From Thermoplasmata archaeon (GTDB taxonomy: Archaea; Thermoplasmatota; E2; DHVEG-1): a DNA stretch of 11,039 bases. Where the stretch lies: NCBI GenBank assembly GCA_003649715.1, contig QMSS01000042.1, positions 1 to 11,039 on the forward strand, written 5' to 3'. A program made the translations under genes and the position numbers. Below the pieces are notes generated by a model. It was not told where the DNA came from and ran no database searches. It was given only the letters and a program-made list of their open reading frames with translations. Shown here piece by piece: positions 7,368-11,039 of the stretch (within the stretch, counting starts at the first letter, position 1; each line of letters starts with the position of its first letter).

Positions 7368-8648
7368 ATGGCAGATAAACCACATCTGAACCTAGTAATT
7401 ATTGGTCATGTTGATCACGGAAAATCAACACTGGTCGGAAGAATACTGCTCGAAACAGGACAGTTCCCAGCGCACATGGTGGAAAAATTCAAGGAAGAGG
7501 CAAAGGCAAAGGGAAAAGAAAGCTTCGCCTTGGCATGGATATTCGACCAGCTGAAGGAAGAAAGAGAAAGAGGATTAACAATAGATGTAGCACACAAAAG
7601 ATTTGACACAGATAAATACTATTTCACAATCATTGACGCACCTGGGCATAGAGATTTTGTAAAAAACATGATCACAGGAACATCACAGGCAGATGCTGCT
7701 ATACTAGTCGTAGCAGCACCAGAAGGAGTGATGGCACAGACAAAAGAACATATGTTCCTAGCAAGAACACTTGGCGTAAAACAGATGATAATCGCAATAA
7801 ACAAAATGGATGACACAAAACCACCATATGACAAAAACAGATATGAAGAGGTAAAAGCTGAGGTAGACAGACTGGCAAAAAGCGTTGGATACAAGGATGA
7901 ACAACTGCAATACCTACCAGTATCCGCATGGACGGGAGACAACGTCAAAGAGAAAGGAAAACTAGACTGGTGGGATGGAGACACAGTACTACAGGCTGTT
8001 GACAAATTCAAAGTACCAGAAAAACCAGTTGATCTACCACTAAGATGGCCAGTACAAGATGTCTACACCATCAAGGGAGTAGGAACAGTACCAGTTGGAA
8101 AAGTAGAATGCGGTGTACTAAAACCTGGTATGCAACTCATATTCAAACCCAGCATGAAACCAGGTGGAGTAGTAGGTGAGGCAAAAACAATTGAGATGCA
8201 CCATGAACAAATATCACAGGCACTACCTGGGGACAACATAGGGGTAAATGTAAGAGGAATAAGTAAAAACGATATCAGAAGAGGAGACGTAGCGGGACCA
8301 GTTGACAACCCACCAACAGTTGCAAAATCCTTCACAGCACAGATCATGGTACTAAACCATCCATCGGTAATAACCAAAGGGTACACACCTGTATTCCACT
8401 GCTATACAGCACAGGTTGCATGCAGATTCGAAGAAATACAGAAAAAACTTGATCCAAAAACCGGTGCAGTGGTAGAGGAAAACCCAGATTTCATCAAAAC
8501 AGGAGATGCGGCAATAGTAAAAATAGTACCCACACGCCCCATGGTCATCGAACCATCAAAAAAGATACCGCAGCTAGGAAGATTCGCTATCAGGGACATG
8601 GGACAAACCGTAGCAGCCGGTATATGCCTAGATGTAGAGCCAGCATAA
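7368..8648 (+). CDS. tuf: Translation elongation factor EF-1alpha (aEF1A)
   Basis: A 426-residue GTPase that brings aminoacyl-tRNA to the ribosomal A site. All nucleotide-binding motifs are intact: G1 GHVDHGKS (13-20), the G2 Thr in RGLTID (about Thr71), G3 DAPGH (90-94), G4 NKMD (145-148) and G5 SAW (186-188). Domain 2 begins near LRWPVQDVYTIKGVGTVPVG. Domain 3 carries AQIMVLNHPS and ends with IPQLGRFAIRDMGQTVAAG. The length is normal for archaea. The start is well supported: GGAGGT at 7354-7359 lies 8 bases before the ATG, and an ATG at 7363 is out of frame. uS10 and tRNA-Ser follow on the same strand, an order found in several archaea. No strong U-tract follows the stop codon, so some transcripts may run on into rps10. 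Phrase-level similarity is highest to Thermoplasma-type sequences as I remember them. Confidence 0.98.
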   Translation: MADKPHLNLVIIGHVDHGKSTLVGRILLETGQFPAHMVEKFKEEAKAKGKESFALAWIFDQLKEERERGLTIDVAHKRFDTDKYYFTIIDAPGHRDFVKNMITGTSQADAAILVVAAPEGVMAQTKEHMFLARTLGVKQMIIAINKMDDTKPPYDKNRYEEVKAEVDRLAKSVGYKDEQLQYLPVSAWTGDNVKEKGKLDWWDGDTVLQAVDKFKVPEKPVDLPLRWPVQDVYTIKGVGTVPVGKVECGVLKPGMQLIFKPSMKPGGVVGEAKTIEMHHEQISQALPGDNIGVNVRGISKNDIRRGDVAGPVDNPPTVAKSFTAQIMVLNHPSVITKGYTPVFHCYTAQVACRFEEIQKKLDPKTGAVVEENPDFIKTGDAAIVKIVPTRPMVIEPSKKIPQLGRFAIRDMGQTVAAGICLDVEPA

Positions 8649-8718
8649 AAAAACTTTCCACCATCCATTCTTACTTTCACAAAAAAACTATTACCTTTCT
8701 ATCACAGGCCCCCCAAAT

Positions 8719-8727
8719 CTTTTTATA
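8719..8727 (+). promoter_or_regulatory. TATA box upstream of rps10
   Basis: CTTTTTATA followed by CC lies in the 113-base gap between the EF-1alpha and uS10 genes. It predicts a transcription start near 8750, about 12 bases before the ATG, so rps10 could be expressed independently as well as by read-through. An AGGGGAGT stretch at 8743-8750 could be the ribosome-binding site of the longer message only. Confidence 0.45.
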
Positions 8728-8761
8728 CCATTGTACCTTAGCAGGGGAGTAACACGATAAT

Positions 8762-9076
8762 ATGGCAGCACAAAAAGCGAGAATATCACTAACCAGCACA
8801 GATGCAAAAAAACTTGAGGACGTATGCAATCAAATAAAAATGATTGCAGAAAGAACAGGAGTGGCGCTACGTGGACCCATACCATTACCAACCAAACACC
8901 TGCGGGTACCATGTAGAAAATCACCTGATGGTGAAGGAACAGAAACATGGGATCACTGGGAGATGAGAATACACAAAAGACTCATAGACTTAGATGCAAG
9001 TGATAGAGCACTGAGACAACTCATGAGAGTACAAGTACCAGATGGAGTACACATAGAAATAGTCCTAAAATCATAA
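8762..9076 (+). CDS. rps10: Small-subunit ribosomal protein uS10
   Basis: A 104-residue protein of the 30S head. Family features are plain: KARISLTSTDAKKLEDVCNQ at the start, the loop GPIPLPTKHLRVPCRKSPDGEG, WEMRIHKRLIDL, and the end VQVPDGVHIEIVL. The length is typical of archaeal uS10. The start at ATG 8762 gives the usual MAAQKARI N-terminus. It follows EF-1alpha on the same strand by 113 bases and precedes tRNA-Ser, a conserved translation cluster in archaea. A U7 tract directly after the stop is the likely terminator. There is nothing unusual in the protein. Confidence 0.97.
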   Translation: MAAQKARISLTSTDAKKLEDVCNQIKMIAERTGVALRGPIPLPTKHLRVPCRKSPDGEGTETWDHWEMRIHKRLIDLDASDRALRQLMRVQVPDGVHIEIVLKS

Positions 9077-9082
9077 AAAAAC

Positions 9083-9089
9083 TTTTTTT
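9083..9089 (+). terminator. U7 tract after rps10
   Basis: Seven T's begin seven bases after the rps10 stop codon, preceded by an A-run. This is a typical archaeal U-tract terminator for the EF-1alpha/uS10 transcripts. No hairpin is needed or obvious. Confidence 0.5.
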
Positions 9090-9147
9090 GCCCTTAGCTT
9101 TTTAGAATAAAAAAACTCTATGTATCAAAAAATAGAAGAAAAAAACC

Positions 9148-9156
9148 TTTATATCC
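9148..9156 (+). promoter_or_regulatory. Probable TATA box of tRNA-Ser
   Basis: AAAAACC-TTTATATCC lies 16-24 bases before the tRNA-Ser 5' end. The sequence is a good archaeal BRE/TATA match, but the spacing is slightly short, so transcription should begin at or almost at the mature 5' end. Confidence 0.4.
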
Positions 9157-9171
9157 ATAGGCATATTTTTT

Positions 9172-9259
9172 GCCGAGGTAGCAAAGTCCGGCCTAATGCG
9201 CCGGCCTTGAGAGCCGGTTCCCCGTTTGGGGAGCGGGAGTTCAAATCTCCCCCTCGGCG
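9172..9259 (+). tRNA. tRNA-Ser (anticodon TGA)
   Basis: A class II tRNA of 88 bases. The acceptor GCCGAGG pairs with CCTCGGC, with discriminator G at 9259 as expected for serine. The anticodon stem CCGGC/GCCGG holds the loop CTTGAGA, anticodon TGA (reads UCA). The long variable arm pairs CCCC with GGGG around GTTT, and the T stem GGGAG/CTCCC encloses TTCAAAT. There is no encoded CCA and no intron. Confidence 0.96.
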
Positions 9260-9340
9260 CTATTCTGTAGGTAGACTAACAAAAAAATAAAAGAAAAAAG
9301 ACAACAAGGTTTCTACTGAAAAATTTACTTAACAACAAAA

Positions 9341-9350
9341 TTTTATATAA
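9341..9350 (+). promoter_or_regulatory. Strong TATA box between tRNA-Ser and tRNA-Arg
   Basis: TTTTATATAA is the best TATA match in this stretch. It is too far (over 130 bases) from the tRNA-Arg to be its ordinary promoter, so it predicts a separate transcript starting near 9371. Confidence 0.45.
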
Positions 9351-9370
9351 AATCGTCTTTGGATAATTCT

Positions 9371-9445
9371 ATGGAAGAGCTAAATAATGTTCTTGTGAAG
9401 AAAAATTGCTATAAAACAAAAAACATTTATTCCATAGCCACTTAA
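9371..9445 (+). CDS. Possible 24-residue leaderless micro-ORF
   Basis: A 24-codon frame (MEELNNVLVKKN...) between two tRNA genes. A strong TATA box, TTTTATATAA at 9341-9350, is centred about 25 bases before the ATG, so the transcript would begin at or next to the start codon. There is no Shine-Dalgarno sequence, again consistent with a leaderless message. The peptide is basic and has no recognised motif. It could be a real small protein, a decayed gene start, or the chance ATG of a small RNA from the same promoter. It rests only on promoter spacing. Confidence 0.25.
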   Translation: MEELNNVLVKKNCYKTKNIYSIAT

Positions 9446-9482
9446 CATATCTAGTAGATAGATTAAAGAGAGAAACAAATAT

Positions 9483-9557
9483 GGGCGCGTGGCCTAGCCT
9501 GGATATGGCACTGGCCTTCTAAGCCAGTGATCGCGGGTTCGAATCCCGCCGCGTCCG
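9483..9557 (+). tRNA. tRNA-Arg (anticodon TCT)
   Basis: A 75-base cloverleaf. The acceptor GGGCGCG pairs with CGCGTCC (one G-U pair), with discriminator G. The D arm is GCC...GGC, the anticodon stem CTGGC/GCCAG holds the loop CTTCTAA with anticodon TCT (reads AGA), and the T stem GCGGG/CCCGC encloses TTCGAAT. No CCA is encoded and there is no intron. No second copy of its 3' end, which would mark an integrated element, is visible in this window. Confidence 0.96.
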
Positions 9558-9575
9558 TACAAGACTTATTTCTAA

Positions 9576-9746
9576 GTAAAATATGAAAGCATCATCGAAT
9601 ATGCAACGCCAGAGGGGATAGAAGAATTAACAAAAAATGTTTTTATAATAGTAAACTCGGCGGGGATCAAGCAGGAGGACCCTGCATTTCTGTTGAAGAC
9701 ATATCAGTTTTCTATTTATTGGTACTTGGAAATTATTTGTGGATGA
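9576..9746 (+). pseudogene. Probable decayed coding fragment after tRNA-Arg
   Basis: A 56-codon open frame with protein-like composition (EYATPEGIEELTKNVFIIV, then NSAGIKQEDPAFLLKTY) that I cannot assign to a family. It has no ATG, GTG or early TTG start in frame and is preceded by an in-frame TAA. An ATG at 9583 lies in a neighbouring frame (MKAS...). A one-base gain or two-base loss near codon 3 would join MKA to IIEYATPEG, giving a believable start. The last residues (SIYWYLEIICG) look less natural. A remnant of a gene at a tRNA locus is the simplest reading; chance is not excluded. The rest of 9558-9834 shows no gene. Confidence 0.35.
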
Positions 9747-9834
9747 ACGCAGCATCTCTCCATAAGCGTGACACACATTGACAGTGATATAGTTTAAGGA
9801 GTATCAACAATTAACTTCGCAGTACCTATTTATT

Positions 9835-10149
9835 TTAGTATGTTTTTACTGCTGTTCCGAATGCTATTATCTCCGCTGCACCCCGCATTGTCTGTGCAGT
9901 GGCATATCGCATACCCACAATTGCATCAGCACCGATTTTCTTTGCATCTTCTATCATGCGTTGCATAGCAGTTCGGCGTGCCTCCTCCATCATCTCTGTG
10001 TAGGATTTTGCTTCTCCCCCTACGAGGCTTCTTAGACCAGCACGTATGTCTTTTCCTAGATGTTTTGTTTGTACACAGCTTCCAAATACTACTCCCAGGA
10101 CTTCTTTTATTTCTCTTCCAGGTAGGTTTTCTGTTGTTGCTACCATCAT
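9835..10149 (-). CDS. YbjQ-family (UPF0145) protein
   Basis: A 104-residue complete member of the YbjQ/UPF0145 family, small soluble proteins of unknown function that form ring-like oligomers and were once labelled heavy-metal-binding. Family landmarks: TTENLPGREI near the N-terminus, LGVVFGSCVQ (18-27), the segment SLVGGEAKSYTEMMEEAR (41-58), GADAIVGMRY (73-82) and the closing AAEIIAFGTAVK (91-102). No Cys/His metal site is visible; only one Cys is present. Two adjacent ATGs (10149 and 10146) are possible starts, and a GAGAGG stretch about 8-10 bases upstream supports either. It is the last gene of the minus-strand cluster, 48 bases after the zinc-ribbon gene. A second YbjQ-family gene begins the visible cluster at the right edge. 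Confidence 0.88.
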   Translation of the reverse strand: MMVATTENLPGREIKEVLGVVFGSCVQTKHLGKDIRAGLRSLVGGEAKSYTEMMEEARRTAMQRMIEDAKKIGADAIVGMRYATAQTMRGAAEIIAFGTAVKTY

Positions 10150-10197
10150 ACAAAAAACCTCTCTTTTTCTGGTTTTAGCTCATTTCTGCATATTTAT

Positions 10198-10371
10198 TTA
10201 TTTTTTGTTTACATGTTTTTTTAGGTATTCCTTCCGTATTTCATCTGCTATTTTTCCATCCTCAACTATTAGTGTTCCGATGTATCCACATTCTTTGCAT
10301 TTCCATCTCGACCAGTCCTGTGGTAAAACCCAGTCTATGTTTGGTGATCCACATATTGGACAAAATCTCAT
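10198..10371 (-). CDS. Small single zinc-ribbon protein
   Basis: A 57-residue protein with one zinc ribbon: MRFCPICGS (Cys4, Cys7) and WKCKECGYIG (Cys25, Cys28), followed by an acidic then basic helical tail (IVEDGKIADEIRKEYLKK). The FCPxCG start and the pattern CxxCG...VEDG are common in small archaeal zinc-ribbon proteins of unknown role, possibly RNA, DNA or protein binding. The start at 10371 is chosen because relatives usually begin at M-[RK]-FCP and a GGGG stretch lies about 10 bases upstream. In-frame ATGs at 10395 and 10413 would add 8 or 14 residues, and the latter would overlap the end of the preceding gene. It is probably co-transcribed with the neighbouring RHH/zinc-ribbon gene. 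Confidence 0.72.
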   Translation of the reverse strand: MRFCPICGSPNIDWVLPQDWSRWKCKECGYIGTLIVEDGKIADEIRKEYLKKHVNKK

Positions 10372-10399
10372 ATTTTTTATTCCCCAAAATTCCATGTTT

Positions 10400-10615
10400 T
10401 TATTTGTATTCATATCCACATTTACTGCAGCGATATGTCTTTCCGTCGAATTTAAGTGTTGGGTTTCCACATTCTGGACAGATTCCGAGTACTCTTTCTT
10501 CTAGCATTCTTATTCTTTTTAGCTCTCTTTCTGTGAGTTGCGACAGGTTGATCCATGGGTTTTTTTTCCACCATTTCCAGATTTCTTCACTCAATGTGAT
10601 TGTTACCTTTGGCAT
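10400..10615 (-). CDS. Putative ribbon-helix-helix plus zinc-ribbon regulator
   Basis: A 71-residue protein of two parts. Residues 3-10 (KVTITLSE) form a likely beta-strand and 10-43 two helices (EEIWKWWKK, then NLSQLTERELKRIRMLEERV), the plan of a ribbon-helix-helix DNA-binding domain. Residues 45-67 form a zinc ribbon with CPECG (Cys46, Cys49) and CSKCG (Cys63, Cys66). A DNA-binding regulator is the best guess, inferred from fold pattern only. The ATG at 10615 follows GGAGG at 10628-10632, with a rather long 12-base spacer. The next zinc-ribbon gene starts 28 bases after this stop, so the two are probably co-translated. Autoregulation of the cluster is conceivable but not shown. Confidence 0.65.
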   Translation of the reverse strand: MPKVTITLSEEIWKWWKKNPWINLSQLTERELKRIRMLEERVLGICPECGNPTLKFDGKTYRCSKCGYEYK

Positions 10616-10709
10616 GATGTTATGTTTCCTCCATATTTTTTTATGATCGGAATTTTGATGAAAACGATGAGGAGGGGGGTTTTTTCATATGGGTCGCATG
10701 GAGGTTTTT

Positions 10710-10941
10710 TTAGATTATTATATCGATGAGTAGTGATACTATTAGAAATACTGTTCCTGTTATGATGCATATGATAGCTTTTAGTACTGGATTGTTTATG
10801 CCAGGCGTGTTGACCCATTTTGATAGGTTTTGATAGGCTTGGATAGATCATTGTCGCTATTCCGAAGACTATTAGTAAAAGACCAGATATGAGAAGTATC
10901 AGGTTTACTGTTCTTCTGATAGCATTTTCTAACTTTCTTTT
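10710..10941 (-). pseudogene. Broken two-helix membrane protein ORF
   Basis: The first half reads LENAIRRTVNLILLIS then GLLLIVFGIATMIYPSL in one frame. The second half reads NTPGINNPVLKAI then ICIITGTVFLIVSLL in another. The switch falls on a perfect 10-base tandem duplication (10818-10837). Removing one copy gives one continuous frame of about 73 codons with two membrane helices joined by a polar loop, ending at TAA 10710. The frame has no ATG, GTG or TTG before the first helix; upstream it runs straight into the TAA of the YbjQ-family gene, in the same frame. It is either a recent pseudogene, an assembly error in a short repeat, or the membrane tail of a former YbjQ fusion. I do not recognise the family. 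Confidence 0.6.
10818..10837. repeat. Perfect 10-bp tandem duplication
   Basis: TTTTGATAGG occurs twice without a gap (10818-10827 and 10828-10837). As ten is not a multiple of three, the second copy shifts the reading frame of the membrane OR frame on the minus strand by one base. It looks like slippage during replication. Confidence 0.95.
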
Positions 10942-11039
10942 TTATTTTAGTTTTACTGCGGTTCCATAAGCTAGTATTTCTGCTGCTGAGGCCATAACTG
11001 CTGATGTCATAAACCGCACGTTTATCACTGCATCTGCAC
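10942..11039 (-). CDS. YbjQ-family (UPF0145) protein, C-terminal part
   Basis: The last 31 residues of a gene that runs off the right edge of the window. The sequence ADAVINVRFMTSAVMAS then AAEILAYGTAVKLK is the standard C-terminus of the YbjQ family and aligns with GADAIVGMRYATAQTMRG then AAEIIAFGTAVK of the complete paralogue at 9835-10149. The N-terminal part, including the GGE-x-x-SYTE segment, is outside the window. The TAA stop at 10942-10944 is followed in the same frame by the membrane ORF described separately. It is the first visible gene of the minus-strand cluster. Confidence 0.85.
   Translation of the reverse strand, partial: ADAVINVRFMTSAVMASAAEILAYGTAVKLK

Noticed and set aside
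9483..9834. Integrated element at tRNA-Arg
   Set aside because: No integrase and no repeated tRNA 3' end are visible; only a short coding-like fragment is present.
10603..10851. 82-codon minus-strand frame
   Set aside because: It is a chimera of the membrane ORF's first frame after the 10-bp duplication; its composition downstream of the break is not protein-like.

Overview
The window is archaeal chromosomal DNA, AT-rich, with TATA-type promoters, tRNA genes that lack an encoded CCA, and an archaeal EF-1alpha/uS10 pair. The EF-1alpha protein (phrases such as YYFTIIDAPGHRDFVKN and IPQLGRFAIRDMGQTVAAG) reads, from memory, closest to Thermoplasmatota. That suggests an uncultured Thermoplasmata-type or related euryarchaeon; the exact lineage cannot be fixed by eye.

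Layout. (1) 131-1141 (+): FAD-dependent geranylgeranyl-reductase-like oxidoreductase, convergent with (2) an MscS-type mechanosensitive channel, 1202-2305 (-). (3) A small charged orphan protein, 2439-2729 (+), diverges from mscS. (4) Two tandem tRNA-Val genes (TAC and GAC anticodons), 2880-3058 (-). (5) A secreted caspase-like cysteine peptidase, 3321-4316 (-). (6) A sugar-phosphate nucleotidyltransferase with a beta-helix tail, followed by a GlmM-type phosphosugar mutase, 4585-7148 (+). These two probably make a nucleotide sugar for glycans or N-glycosylation. (7) EF-1alpha, uS10 and tRNA-Ser(TGA), 7368-9259 (+), the translation block. (8) tRNA-Arg(TCT) at 9483-9557, flanked by a tiny possible leaderless ORF and by an apparently decayed coding fragment. 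(9) A minus-strand cluster, 9835 to the right edge, read right to left: a YbjQ-family (UPF0145) protein cut by the window edge, a broken two-helix membrane ORF, a putative ribbon-helix-helix/zinc-ribbon protein, a single zinc-ribbon protein, and a second complete YbjQ-family protein.

Most of the window is ordinary housekeeping DNA. The most unusual part is the right-hand cluster. There, a membrane ORF with no visible start codon continues in the same frame directly after the TAA of the YbjQ gene. It is frameshifted by a perfect 10-bp tandem duplication at 10818-10837, and collapsing that duplication restores one continuous reading frame to its stop. I found no CRISPR array, insertion sequence, integrase or clear new defence system.
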